From assembly GCF_010015585.1 (NCBI RefSeq), contig NW_022985087.1, forward strand, positions 24,280 through 88,279: 64,000 nucleotides of DNA, read 5' to 3'. Position numbers and translations under genes: made by a program. The stretch's first letter is position 1, and the number at the start of each line of letters is the position of its first letter. The DNA comes from Eremomyces bilateralis CBS 781.70 (lineage: Eukaryota > Ascomycota > Dothideomycetes > Eremomycetales > Eremomycetaceae). Of this stretch, positions 44,812 through 57,300 are shown piece after piece. The notes below the pieces were generated by a model. It made no database searches and was not told the origin of the DNA. It was given only the letters and a program-made list of their open reading frames with translations.

Positions 44812-47260
44812 TCAGCACGCATCTCCAGGGCACGCAATGTTCGTCCCATACACATCTCCACTAATGCCGGCGATCTGGAAAATGGCGTTGATGACACCAC
44901 CAATTCCTTCTCCAGCAATCAAACCTGCCGCAATCGCGTATGCATAGATGTCAAATGAGTGGGGGAATTTCTTCGCCCAGAAATAAGCAGGCACCGAACC
45001 CATAATCATCGCCCAGCCATAGGTAGACTGCGGCAGGACGAATGCGAGGGCAACGCACATCATGTTTGGATGATAGGTCCGCACCCATTCGAGGCGCCCA
45101 GTCCAAACATAGTGGCGGATGAGGACCATAATCACTCCGACAATGGAGAAAACAATGGCGAAGATTCCGGACGAGGCTGGAATGGGGAATGTTGGGTCGG
45201 TGACAGCAACAGCAGTTGCACGCCAGGCTGCAACGGACGGGTAAGAGAAGGGGCAATCCTCGATTTCAGCATCAAGGATACATGGGTAACTGGTTGAAGA
45301 GTTAGCGCTGGTGCTGGGAGTAGAGAGAGGGTCACTTACGCTTTAGCAAAGAGCATGAACATGGCGGGAGCAAGGAAAACGGCAACGATCGTGCCAATAC
45401 CTTGAGCAAGCCATTGCTGGTTCGGGGGGGTGCGGAGCAAAAACCCCACACGGAAATCGGCCACCAGATCGGTCGATTGGTTAGCAGCCAGGTTGGCCAC
45501 CGTACCGCCCAGAAGGTTGAGTCGCTGAGCCTTGGTAATATCCCAGTTCTCGCCCTTCGTAGCTCCTCCAAGGACAATCTGAGAAGCCTTGGACGCGGCG
45601 GTGAGAGGGGTAACGTCGGTGACACCGGTGCACTGAATGGCGAGGAAGGAAAAGAAGAATGCCAGGAAGACGGAAAGGAGGGATTCGCCGACCGGCATGT
45701 CAAACTGTACGCCCATGACAACGCAAATGCAGATGATGGTAATTAGGAGACCCGGGAGGTACATCCACATCTTAACTCTTTCGCTCGGGTCCGCAGGGTC
45801 GAGGACGGCGTCTTCCGGTTTCTGGTCGCCTTTTCCACGCAGAGAGGTGATCTCGCGGCCAGACTTCTTGGATAATTCATAGATTCCCTTCTGGACACCC
45901 CGATAGATGGCCTTGCCTCCGATGACGAAGATGCGCCATTGCATCGCTAACTCGGCAAAGGACACGGCAATCATGCAGAGGACACCGGGCCACAACATCC
46001 AATAACGCGGGCTAGGATTGTCCTTCGTAGAGAACTTTGCGCTCAGGGACGCGTAGGAGATATATCCCTCCCATTTCGGATCTTCCGACGCGGGGGTGCC
46101 AAACGCGTAGCCAGTACGGACCAGGACGGGTCCAATAAGACCCCAGGCAATGACACTGCCAGCATAGAAGGAGATTGCAACGTTCAATCCCACAAGCATA
46201 CCAGCACCGATGAAAGCAGGGGTGAACTCAATCACCCAGAACCAGTTCTCAGCGGCAATGGCACCGTTGTTGTAGTTGCCCCAGATAAAGAACCAAGTGA
46301 AGATGTGCCAGTCCCACAGGATACCAACGGCATATTGCGAGACCACTCGAAGTATTAAAGCAGCAGAAAAAGACCAGCTGAGGGCTACCATCTTGAGCTT
46401 GGCAGCGGCCTCTCCCGTGGCAGCCAGGTGCATGCTGCGAATGGTCATGGCCGTTGCAGAAGCCGTTGGGAAAATGAGTCGGAGCTCGCGAGCCACATAA
46501 ATGATAAAGAATTTACGTACTGCAAAACATTAGTTACATTCGAAACCAACACTTCGTGGCACTTACGAGGGGTTGCAAAGAAGAATCCGAAGTAACCACC
46601 CACGGCGGTGAATCCAACAATGCGCCAGAAGTCCGCCTGGGGGGTTTCCAGCAGGTTGAGCTGATACAACGCGGGGAGAGCAGACACGAAGGCATTGGAC
46701 ATGCCTCCAGATGCGGTGGCTGCGGTCTGAACGATGTTGTTCTCACGCGGTCCGAATGATCCTCCGAGGAAAGGAATATTGCCAAACGTCTTGGAAAGGA
46801 ACTTGAGGACTGCGAAACCAGCAATGGCCTAATGTGCAACAGTGAGTTAACTTCCATTGGCCCAGCATAGACGAGCGAAACTTACGCCGAACAAATTCGC
46901 AGTGAACGTCCATCCAGTCTTGAGACCTAGGTAGACGTTGCTCGCATTGACCAGAGCACCACAAATGCAGCCCACGAAGATGGCACGGAAGGTCACAATC
47001 CAGTCGCGCTCGTCTGGAAGATCGTCGAAGGGGCGGAATGGGTCGTCGATGAAGTTGAAACCTTCCGGCTCCTTCTCATCGGCGCCCACTCCGTCATTGC
47101 GGAACTCCGTGGTGTCCAGCTCATAGCCCTGCTTGGAATCGATTTTCTCGTCATATTCAGTCGCGCCCACTCTAATACTTTGTCAGCTATGGTGGTCTCA
47201 GGAGTAGATATGCCATTGCACCACTTACGGGGCCGCCTGGGGCGTTTCCCTTTCACTCAT
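44812..47260 (-). CDS. OPT-family transporter (YSL-like clade)
   Basis: Proton-coupled oligopeptide or metal-chelate transporter. Five exons: 47260-47229, 47171-46886, 46828-46567, 46519-45340, 45289-44812; introns 57, 57, 47 and 50 nt; 745 aa. The N-terminus is acidic and soluble, then [34 protein letters not shown] (first TM and the family's start) and [13 protein letters not shown] (conserved). Further marks are [24 protein letters not shown] and the last exon's [19 protein letters not shown] with a final [17 protein letters not shown]. About 14-16 hydrophobic segments are readable. The [15 protein letters not shown] block is nearer to the YSL/Ygl114w branch than to peptide OPTs. Substrate is not decidable. 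Confidence 0.88.
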
Positions 47261-50200
47261 GCTGGAGAGTATGCCACCCTATCACGGTATGCTGATATGG
47301 GTAGCTAGAATCTCAAAACATAGGCTGAACGACGCGTCCAAAGGTCTCAGTGAGAAACGGACGATGCTCCTAAAGACGTGGTTCTCGGAGAGAAAGTCGC
47401 GATTGCGAGCGCGGGGGAGGATAAGAATAATATAGCCAAGACGTAGAGGGATATGGTTTGATTATCCTGGTTGCATCCCAGATCGTTTCCAAGCTTCGCG
47501 CCCAAAGCAATGGAACCTGAGAGGCTGGACTCTGGAGTGACTGGACGTGCCGCGGTTTCGCATCAGGTATGGACCCCGACGATCATCGGCCCTCCTAGGC
47601 CTGGGACGGCTTCAACCTGATATCCTTTATCAGGACCCTGGAGCCCTGGAACGAAGGTTGAATGCCCCTACACAGTAGTGGGTCCAGCCCACCCTGCAAC
47701 GATGCAAGGAACAAGGAAGGGATATGCTGGCAAGCCTGGCATACATTACTTGATATTCATTTTGCCCGTCTAGTTCCAACCCAACCGCTGGTTCAATGGA
47801 GGAGGTGCTTCAAATCACCTGCAAGTCGGCCACCTCCTCCTGCCAATCCTGGAAAGGATTCGAGCAATGGGTGGTAAGCGAAAGTACGAAGGTTGGTGAT
47901 ATGGATCGACTATCCAGGGCTAGATCGCACATTTTCAGCCAGGAGTCCAGACGTGGGGCGGAAGAAACCGCTACTGAACGACTCTATGGTGTCTTTTGCT
48001 TAGACAAGCGATGAAGCGAAGGAAGTTAGCCTACAATGATGTTTGGACCTACTAATTTGGCGCAAGTCTGGTGAGTCGTAGGTAATTCCACTTTACGTCC
48101 AGAACTTAACCGGAGGACCTATAAGACCTAAGTGGTAGGAGGAATGGCAGACGGGTGGTGACCATGATCTTGATCATCGATGTATTGAGCCATTGAATGC
48201 CACCCCAGCCCCCAGGTAACCATTCTTGCCGCGACACATCACACACGGTTGAGGACTGGGGTGGCAATACTGTAAATCGGTAATGATATTGGAAGCGGAA
48301 ATGGGGGAGCACCGAGAAAGGGAGAATTCGATTTTGTAACCTTCGGAACGCCTGCGCTAGGATGTTAAGCGGCAGTAGTGCATCCTGTGCATTAGTACCA
48401 TAATCAAGCTAATCCCCCAAGGAGGGAACAAGCTTTTGATAGTGGCGTAATTATGTTCCAGCCGTTGCGGTGGTGCTGAGCGCCGGAACCTCTAGCCCCA
48501 AAGGCTCCAACAAGGTTACGATGCTAAATCGTGGGACCTGTCATCTGTGACAATGGGTAAGAGCGGAATTGGTAACTTGCAATTTTGCGTACCTAATACA
48601 AACATACCGTGTTAATGGAGGCGGAGGTCCCCGAAGAAATCTCATGCTCTCCCCCTCTACCGCTTGCCTAGCTTTATCAGTTCAGAATTCAGATTCAGCT
48701 TGGGTCTTTGACCCGTTACATTCTCGGTTGCTCAGAGACATTGCTATATGTGTGGCAAACGGTTTTCCCATAATACGGCAAGGTTCCGCACTGAAAGACC
48801 CCCCAAGCAAAAGATTGACGTTGTGCTTCACCAACCAGACTGCGCTGCTCACATCAATTCTGTGGTCTGTCGTCGATAGAAGCCGTTGTGGCGTAACGGG
48901 TCGAGCAATAAGCTCCAAGCCTCAAAATGCTGTCCTGGTCAGTGTGCCATGGTGCAGGTGGGGGGCTGGGAGTTGCGACTTCATCGCTATTCCAATTTCC
49001 GACCACCCATCAGTCATACATAGACCATAACTTTGTTCTCTTCCCGTACGTAACAAGTAACAACAGGATATCCGTATATGCGAGCGACATCCTCACATAA
49101 TCATTCCGCTCCAAGGACGAAGTTAGAAGAGAAGGTGCCATAAAATTAATAATTGGTCGACTACTCGATATTCACCCAGTCTCACGCACTGACGCACACG
49201 GGACATCTGTAATGGCCCGTTCTCCTGCAGGGTTTGTACTGTCTATTATGATCCTTCGAGAATCCAGACATGTAATTGGATGCTTGGGGCATGCTCGGCA
49301 ATCATGAGGTTACATACGGAATACAGACTGGCAGTTCGGGAGCAGGGTTGGTACAGTAACCGTGTACGGTGTACATACCCGACTACGAACCCTGCTGGTT
49401 AGCCCAAGCCATCCACATGTCAAATTGTCAATCTCCAACGGAGGCTTGCCTTTTCTGGAAGGTCGATGGTTTCCCCACCAATGTGGGATTATCTCCGAGG
49501 GCGATCTGCGTGTGGCTGCACGCCACACATTCTTTGCTGTGGCCTATGAGAGCCGGCCGGGGTGGCCAAATTATGCTAAACGCCTAAATCACCACCTGCT
49601 TCTCGATCTACTAATAACCGAGTGATAGTAACTGTCTCATTTGGGCAGGTATCCACTTGCCGCTTGCTCGCAGAAACCATGGCCAACCGTCCCCTGCTCG
49701 TCGGCTCCTTATAACGAGGATAATATGTAATAACGATTTGTTGGTGGGATATATTTAGGACCTTACGTACGGAGTAGTACTCGGATACTGATCCGCCCTA
49801 GCCGAGCAACGGAGCAGGCCGGTTCCTCCAGTGTTTGAGAAGGGCAGTTGAAATGAGGGATTCAGTGAGGGTGGTGACCGGTTGGACAAAGACGGCAGGC
49901 CGAAAGCGAATCCACCTACGGAGTAATCAAGCAATAATATTACGATCTGACTGCCGGCAGCTGCTTCCCTCGCAAGTTGCAAATCCTTGGAGCCTTCATC
50001 CATCTCTCAGTCGTGGCACAATGGATGGCCAATTCGCACCGATAGGAACCAGTACGATACTGACGGGATTCTAGAAGGGATTTACGGTGTTCTAGAAGGA
50101 ATTGGCGCATCAAAAGGGCGGTCCACGTTTAGATATGTGTAGGACCTAGGAACCTGGTTGGATGAGAAGATTGATCTTCGATACTCGGAACTCGGACGCT

Positions 50201-51098
50201 GATCCATTTATCCTATTGTCCCATTGTACCGGAGAATTGGGTGATCCTCCTTGCTCGGATATGCTGGTACTGTACGCCCTATGGTGAATAATGTCTAGTT
50301 TTCGAGCAACAGAGCGATTTATCTCCCCTTGGATCTCGATTCCCGAAAACCAAAGACACGGTTAACATCTTATTCCATGTGCAAAGCCGCATGTTCAGGC
50401 GTCGGCAGCCGGAATATGTGATTCCTTGAAGTGAACAACAGGAACCTTTGGAACAAGCCGGTTCAATGAGATCATGTATTGAGACCCGTAAACTCGAGAG
50501 AGATAAAACATTGCTTGAGCTGCATTTTTCGGTCACAGTATAGCCTTTCGTATGCCCCCACTTCTCAAAGGAGTTGTACAAGCGATTCTGACTTAACAAT
50601 GGGAACATAAATCTAGAGGAAAAACATGATGCTGACGAATAAGATCTTGGATCCAGGAAAATATGCTGGTTCAACAGGATATACCGCCCTCTAAACCGCC
50701 ATCGGAATGTCCGTAGGTACTCATAATCAACTCTTCTGAGTTGAGCAAGCACTAGGAGCATGATATATCTCCAGTACTCTGCGCTTCAAGATGAAGATGA
50801 CCTTGAACGGTTTCCCTTTGTCAGAGGAAATGTGAAACTGTCATCATACCTTAGAACGGCCGTTGTGAGAGCGGAGTTGACATGGAGAATCAGAATGTAT
50901 TTCTGCCTTAGAGCCTTGATGCCTCGAAACTTTACGCTTCCACGTCTGTGCTTCGAAGTATCAAGATCCAAGGATCCATTATTGCCTACTGGACATCTAG
51001 ATCTGGTGATGCTTGATCGCAAGTCTACTCGGATCTTTTGATCAGGAACACGTCAATTCCAACCTTCCTCAAGTCCTAGCCTTCCCAGCGGTGCAACA
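47261..51098. other. Gene-poor region of 3.8 kb
   Basis: No gene is supported on either strand. The longest ORF (48569-49030, 153 codons) has no domain. Exact TACGGAGTA 9-mers lie at 49768-49776 and 49917-49925. OPT and SCO1 promoters are at its two ends. Long non-coding transcripts or an unrecognised, strongly split gene cannot be ruled out. Confidence 0.45.
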
Positions 51099-52152
51099 AT
51101 GGCGTCAAAACGGAACGTGGTGACCCTGTCATCAAACGTGAGGAGTTTGGCACCACGGCAATCCCAACTCTGTCGCAACCAGCAACGAGGCTTTGGAAGT
51201 CTTCTACCCCGAAACGCTTATGACTCATTACGGCGACCTATACACTGGACAAGATGCGAGTCCAAACCTCGATTGTTCTCCCACACGACCGCACAGTACT
51301 ACAAGAGTGTGCAGGAAGCCAAATCGAGACATAAGACGGGGGTATGTCGAATGTCGAATGTGCATCGTGGAGGATGAACGGCTAATTCGTGGGCAATAGG
51401 TGTTCTCGTGGAAAGCTGCCGTGGTATTTGTCATAACGGGCATCGGTCTCATCATTTTCTTTGAGAGTGAAAAGGCCCGCTTAGAAAGGAAGCGTCTTGC
51501 CGAGCAGACGAAGGGAATTGGAAAGCCCAAAGTTGGTGGACCCTTTCACTTGGTCGACCATGACGGGAATCCGTTCTCAAGTGAGGATATGAAGGGGAAG
51601 TACGCACTGGTAGGTGTCATATTAGAATGGTTCGACATGGAAGATCTAACAAGGCATCAGGTTTACTTCGGCTTTTCCAATTGTCCAGATATCTGTCCCG
51701 ATGAGCTCGATAAAATGGCGGTCATGATCGATCTCACAAAACAAAAAGTGGGCAACGTGCTACGAGCCGTCATGCTCACCTGCGACCCAGCACGAGATAG
51801 CCCCGCGATACTGAAGGAGTATCTTGCGGAATTTCACCCGGATATTATCGGATTGACGGGTTCATATGAGGAGATCAAGCAGACTTGCAAGGCATATCGC
51901 GTCTACTTCTCCACGCCGGAGCATGTGAAACCCGGTCAAGATTACCTAGTGGATCACAGCATATACTTCTATCTCATGGGTAAGCCGGTCCAACCCGCGT
52001 GTCCATTGCGCATGCCCAGGGCTAATGTTGGTCACCTAGATCCGGAAGGAGATTTCGTCGAGGCAATTGGACGGAATTTCACAGCAGAGGACGCGGCCAG
52101 GGTCATCACAGAGCACGTCAAAGATTGGAAAGGCCCCTTGGACCGGAGTTAA
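51099..52152 (+). CDS. SCO1: SCO1 copper chaperone for cytochrome c oxidase
   Basis: Inner-membrane thioredoxin-fold protein that delivers copper to the CuA site of Cox2. Exons 51099-51341, 51400-51609, 51661-51979 and 52040-52152 give 294 aa. Arg-rich presequence, one TM (AAVVFVITGIGLIIFF), then FHLVDHDGNPFSSEDMKGKYALVYFGFSNCPDICPDELDKM with the copper-binding C159-PDI-C163, and the ligand His in LVDHSIYFYLM (H250). DPEGDFVEAIGR follows the last splice. Introns 2 and 3 (51 and 60 nt) are multiples of three without stops, so retained forms would stay in frame with 17 and 20 extra residues; I exclude them because family alignment runs across both. Confidence 0.93.
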
Positions 52153-52405
52153 TTCCGTGGTGGAGCGAATGTAGATCTGTACCATATGTGTCTTGTATAT
52201 ATCGTGCATGGCATCTGGCGTATGGGGATTGGATGCTGTTCTGATCGGTTGGATCGGCGTGAATGATGGCTTTTGGAGCCACTAGTAACGAATCACCCTA
52301 CTCAATCAAGCGGGCCTCGATTTAACAAATGAAAAGGTCATTTCTGGGGTATCATAATCGTCTATGAGTCTAAATGACGGCATGAACGCGAAACCTTCGG
52401 TTTGA

Positions 52406-53497
52406 TTAATGGTCGACCCTTGACAGCCGGCTGGGATGAATACCCTCTGGACGGCCTGACTCCTTGGGGGTAGGGAGCTCTGGCGCCGAACTGGAAGGTT
52501 TCGATTGATCTCGCGGTTTCTTTTTCGAACTCGGTGCAGTATCGTCCTTCCCAGAGTTGTTCTCCTTCTCCTTCTTCTCCTTATCCTCCTTGGCGAGTTT
52601 CTGTTTCTGCTCCTCAACCATCCTCCGCTTCCGCTGCTCAGTCAACTTCGTGTTCTTCTCCTTGATCTTCTCCTTTCGGAATTTGCTTTTCGAACCTCCT
52701 CCTCCGACCGTCAGCTCCACGTTGATTTTCCGAGCTGGGGAGGTTCCATCATCGAATTCGGTATGGTGATAGAGTTTGAGACATGTCTTCATGCGATCGT
52801 AATGATCGAACTCCAGAAAAGCGAACCCCTTGGACTTTCCGGTTTCCTTCTTCGTGGCATGACGAACGGAAGCAGGCTTCAACTTCTCGAAGTGCTTATT
52901 GAGCGCTTCGGTCGTGGTCGTGTATGGTAGATTTCCTGGGTTGTGTTAGGAACAACTCTTCCCTCAGAAATGTTTAGAATGTAGCTTACCAACGAATACA
53001 ATGAACTTCTGGCCCTTCATTGATTCCTTGCCCGCCGACTGATTCTGCCCTTCTTCGTGTTTAGGGGGATCCGCTGCAATCACGGGTTCGGCATCCTTGG
53101 ACTTGGATTCGCCCTCGGACTTAGACTCGCTCTTAGACTTGGACTCGATCTTGGACTCGATCTTGGGCTCCACCTCGGACTTGGACTCAATCTTGGACTC
53201 GTCTTTGGACTTGGAATCGCCCTTGGACTTGGATTTGGATTTGGACTTGGACTTGGACTTGGACTCGGTCTTGGCCTTGGGCTCGTCTTCGGACTTGGAC
53301 TCGACTTTGGACTTGGACTCATCCTTGGACTTGGACTCGCCCTTGGACTTGGACTCGCCCTCAGACTTAGACTCGCCCTTGGACTTCGACTTCTTGCTTC
53401 GTTTGGCCTTCACCTCATCTTTGCGGCTGCTCGATTGCTCGTCATCAACCGTTCGCTTCCGCTTCTTCCCCGATAACTCCTTATCTGCTTCCGACAT
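52406..53497 (-). CDS. NOP6: NOP6-like RRM ribosome-biogenesis protein
   Basis: Nucleolar RNA-binding protein acting in small-subunit biogenesis. Exons 53497-52990 and 52935-52406 join across a 54-nt intron to 345 aa. Residues about 30-135 are a Lys/Ser/Glu repeat (SKSKGESKSEG and variants). A single RRM follows: FIVFVGNLPYTTTTEALNKHF (RNP2 completed by splicing), GKSKGFAFLEFDHYD (RNP1) and the C-terminal RRM strand. The tail is basic and coiled (KLTEQRKRRMVEEQKQKLAKEDKEKK), as in Nop6. Divergent from SURF1 with 318 bp between start codons. Confidence 0.83.
53095..53395. repeat. Coding microsatellite-like repeat in NOP6
   Basis: About 300 bp built of TTGGACTTGGACTCG-like units (plus-strand view) encoding the Lys-Ser-Glu/Asp stretch. 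Unit number is likely to vary between strains. It also creates long antisense ORFs that I do not call. Confidence 0.8.
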
Positions 53498-53815
53498 CTT
53501 GTACTGGTCAGGTTCTTGTAATTTTAGCTTTTGCAGATGGGTTCGAGTGAATGCAGATCAGAATATTGGGGAATTTCTAGCACTGGAGATTTTCGTTCAA
53601 CAAACTGGAAGACAATATTTTTGTGGGGTAGACAGGGGTCATAGCGTATGGAATAAAGCGAACGGCCGAATGTGAATCGGATGTTGCGGTCTCTGCTTGG
53701 ACTTGGCTGGAGCTTTGGACAATTGACATCGAGTATCGACAGTGACAGTGAACGTGAACGTGAACGTGAACGTGGAAACCACAATCAGGGGATGGGCATT
53801 GCAATTCTTTAAGCT

Positions 53816-54960
53816 ATGTCTCTCGGTCCAAGAACCTTTGCTCGTTGGTTGACCGGCGGCTTCCAATGCTCGAAATGTCAGAGGCTCCAATTCTTGCCCA
53901 CCAGGCAATTGCGACGACTTCATTCCCAGGGCCGCAATAGCTCCTCGCATAATGCCGGTGATGACCCCAATTTCTCGTCGGTAATTGACCAGCCGGCCGT
54001 GCTGGTTCGCAGCGGTCAGCGACATGGTCCTGGGCTCATCCTGCTTGGTATGTGTCCTTCCTAGAGACCACTTTCATCTGATTGACATGTTCCTAGCTCT
54101 CATCCCTCTCACCGCGTTCGCCCTCGGTACATGGCAAGTTCAGCGGCTATCATGGAAGGTCGATCTCATCGCAAAATACGAAGACCGTCTGCTTCGTCCT
54201 CCTCTCCCATTGCCGCCCAAGATTGACCCTTCTGCCGTGGGCGACTTCGACCATCGGAGGGTAACGGCAACCGGTCGATTCCGCCATGACCAGGAGATGC
54301 TGGTGGGCCCGCGGATCAACGAAGAAGAAAACGGATACTTCGTAATCACACCCTTGGAGCGTGAAGGGGAAGGGAGTACCATCCTCGTCAATCGAGGCTG
54401 GATACCGAAGAGATTGAAAGATCAACGAGCTAGGGAGGCCGCCGCGAGGGCAAGCACCAAAAGTGCGGAGGAGCCACTCCCGCGTGGCGTGGTTACGGTC
54501 GAGGGATTGTTACGGGAACCGTGGAAGAAGAATATGTTCACCCCGGATAATCAGCCGGAGAAGGGTGAGTGGTACTTTCCGGATGTCCATGAGATGGCCA
54601 AATGGGCTGGCAGCCAGCCAGTTTGGATTGAAGAAACAATGGGTATGTCAAGCATTCACTCGCCGCCACCGTGCGCCTGGTTAATCATATTTATAGAAGC
54701 AAGTTTCTTAAATTCATACGCGAGAGAAGAAAGAGGTATTCCTATCGGCCGAGCCTCGGAGGTGAAGCTCAGCAACAACCACCTTCAATACGTGGTTACA
54801 TGGTATGTGACTGGATCCTTTCCCTTCCACACCACCATATTTCTAACACCATGTATCCAGGTATGGCCTTAGTCTAGCTACCTCTGTCATGTTGTGGATG
54901 GTGGTTAAAAAACCTCTTGCTGGGTCCGCTGGTCGAGTTCGACACAGCAGACAGTGGTAA
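53816..54960 (+). CDS. SHY1: SURF1/SHY1 cytochrome c oxidase assembly protein
   Basis: Inner-membrane factor for heme a insertion and early complex IV assembly. Exons 53816-54047, 54097-54642, 54697-54802 and 54861-54960 give 327 aa with introns of 49, 54 and 58 nt. Presequence, TM1 (LALIPLTAFALGTWQVQRL, with the family's GxWQxxR), then FDHRRVTATGRFRHDQEMLVGPR, GYFVITPLER, ILVNRGWIPK and VEGLLREPWKKNMFTPDN. The end has [37 protein letters not shown], the second TM, assembled across the last intron. All SURF1 signatures are present. 78 bp separate its stop from that of the convergent CENP-T gene. Confidence 0.93.
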
Positions 54961-55038
54961 TCCAAGAGAAAGGTTGTGACCCAACACGCTCTCCAGTTTA
55001 TTCCAAGGTGGTGTAACGACGGTCAAAACGAACAGGGA

Positions 55039-56872
55039 CTACTCCGGCTCCTCTGTGATTGTCGCCATGCGGTTCTTCTTCCTTTTTCGAGCCTTGATCG
55101 GCGCAGTCATTCGTATTTCTTGAATCAGCTCCCGAGGAAGAAATCGTTGCGCCAGCGAAAAGGGCGTATTCGATGCACTCGTCTGCCGTTGTCTGGAAGA
55201 GGTTGTCAGCGGTCATCCGTTGTCAAGTTCCTCGAGCCCTACCTTCTCATGAGAGCAAGCATGTCCGACTCCTCGATCGTTTTTCGGCCGGCGTGATCGG
55301 CATAGCTTGCAAGGTCTTCAGCAACCTGTTCGAAAAACCAATCGCTAGCTTGGGAAATAGCTAGCAACGTGTCTTTTCCCAGTTTTCCATTGGCGATGCC
55401 GCAGGATTTGGCCGTTGCTGTTGCCAGTCGTTTGATGACGGATGGCGGAAACGACCCATAGGGCTTGCCAAATTTCGATATCTTCTTTGGCTCCGGGCCT
55501 CGCTTTACTGGAGAGCGTTCCGGGCTGTTCCTCATAGCATCATCCTGCACCAGAAAATGTGTGTTCTGTGGTGTTGGAATCCGATTGTTTAGGGAAGCCG
55601 AAACCACTTCTTCCACCATTTCCGAACCGTCCGAGTCACCTTCGCTTAGTTGCGTTTCGTCCTGCTGTGTAAACCCCCCCGGATCCGATTGCGCGGGTGA
55701 TTCGGGTTGTGGGGACTCCTGTCGCCTCTCGGGAACGCGGAACTGAAATGTCGTAGTGTTACCATCCGAAGGCGACGAGGAACGGCGCTCAGCATCCAGT
55801 CTAGACTCTCTCCGCAGAATTGCCTGGACCTGCTGTGTTGTATCACTATTTGATGTTAGCGACGATTCCAACCGGCGTCTGGGAATGCGCACTCGTCTTC
55901 CATCGCACCAATCTCCTCCAAGAATGCTTGGGTATCTTCCATTCCGATGTGCTCCAGGACCCCGGTGAGATTGGCTGTCTGTTCGTCCATCTCGTATTCT
56001 TCCATATCACCGAAACGATCGCTCAAGGTCTCCAGCGCCAACCCACCCAAACTAAACCTCGAAAGATCTTGTCGTCGGCCCATTTCCACATCCCTTGCCG
56101 AACGCGCTGTTTTTGCCGAGCTCTGGGATAGAGCTGCCACTGTGGCTTCGTCATCGTCTTCTTCATCTTCATCCAGGTTGACCGAAAAACGTGGGACTTT
56201 CTCGTGGAAACTGTCGTCATCTTCCAGCGCGTTTAAAGGGAGCGAGAGACGGGGCGGTGCCTCGTCAGGCTCGTCGAAGAAATCCTCGAATCCATTTCTG
56301 CGACGCTTGGTTGAGGGGATAGCAGCTGGAGACGGCTCTATCGGTGCGGTACGTGCGGCAAGGACTACACCGTAAGGAAATTAGAACATTCATCAGAGCG
56401 CAAGCAAGTTTGGAGGCGCAAGAAAGGGGATACACACGTCTACTCAGGTTTCGTAGAGTGTCCCTCGGAGTCTCCCTCTGCAATCTCCCACTCTTTCGTC
56501 GATCTCTTCCCGGGGTCCCTGCCCGGTCAATCCTTTGCTGATATGCGCGGATCGCATGGGGAGTAGTCGGTTTGGTGCTTCGCTGTAGTCGAGACCGAGA
56601 AATCGTTCGCGGCCCGCGTGATAAGCTTCCGGGCGTCCGAACGGGGATTTTGAACGCTGAAGCTGGCTGGCGACTGGACGCCCGTTCAGAGGGTGTCGCG
56701 GGGTTTCGAATGACGTTCGCTAAGTTATGGAGCTTGACAAGTCAGAGGTCGAAAAAGAAAGGGCATATCAAGGGCCTACATCTGTGAATGGAGTCCGCTT
56801 GTTGGTATCGCGGTCGTCGGCACCCGATTTGCGAGGAGTATACCGCACTCGTTTCGATGGTGGTTCGGCCAT
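55039..56872 (-). CDS. CENP-T-like kinetochore protein, C-terminal histone fold
   Basis: Constitutive centromere protein that pairs with CENP-W and links chromatin to the Ndc80 complex. Five exons: 56872-56780, 56732-56438, 56364-55893, 55845-55243, 55192-55039; introns 47-73 nt, all phases consistent; 538 aa. The N-terminal 400 residues are Arg/Ser/Pro-rich then acidic (FEDFFDEPDEAPP, VNLDEDEEDDDEATV), disordered with many SP/TP sites. The histone fold covers about 415-488: PYGSFPPSVIKRLATATAKS, LAISQASDWFFEQVAEDLASYADHAGRKTIEESDMLALMRR. FLPRELIQEIR follows as in CENP-T. Intron 3 ends at a GCTAAC branch site. Orthology to CENP-T/Cnn1 is by fold and tail; sequence elsewhere evolves fast. Confidence 0.87.
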
Positions 56873-57300
56873 AGGGATTTGCGACTATGGTGCCAATATT
56901 TAAAGCTCAGAGGGCCAGAACAGTACCGTAAGTTATTTACTGGAGGAATGGTAGCGTTGGAGAACAATAGAATTATAGAAACCGACTGGAAGTGTTGTTT
57001 ACATCTACGCAGGTTTCGGGGAGACGTCAGTGGGTCATCGCGTCCAGTACATCAGGCATTAAGGCATAAATGTTGGGGATAAGGCATCAACGTTGTACTC
57101 TGGACCGCTTTAATTATCAGATCAATCGATAAGCCCTTGAATGCTTGGCATCAAAATTGTCATCCAGTCCTGATTGATATTAATGTTGAAGTTTGAACCG
57201 TCCTACTTCGATTTCGATTCTTCGGTCGATCTTGACAAGTCCTTAATAATTGATTTAGAGGTGAACTATATTGAAGTCATCTGTGTGTAAATCCATCGCC
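56873..57300. promoter_or_regulatory. Shared divergent promoter region, CENP-T and CMS1
   Basis: 428 bp separate the start codons of two divergent genes. AT-rich, without a clear TATA box. Upstream signals for both genes must lie here; whether they are co-regulated is unknown. Confidence 0.5.

Noticed and set aside
48569-49030. 153-codon ORF in the large spacer
   Set aside because: No motif, composition like random translation, no splice continuation that improves it.
53097-53675. 192-codon plus-strand ORF rich in Leu/Asp opposite NOP6
   Set aside because: It is the antisense reading of the Lys/Ser/Glu repeat; the sense strand encodes a recognised RRM protein.
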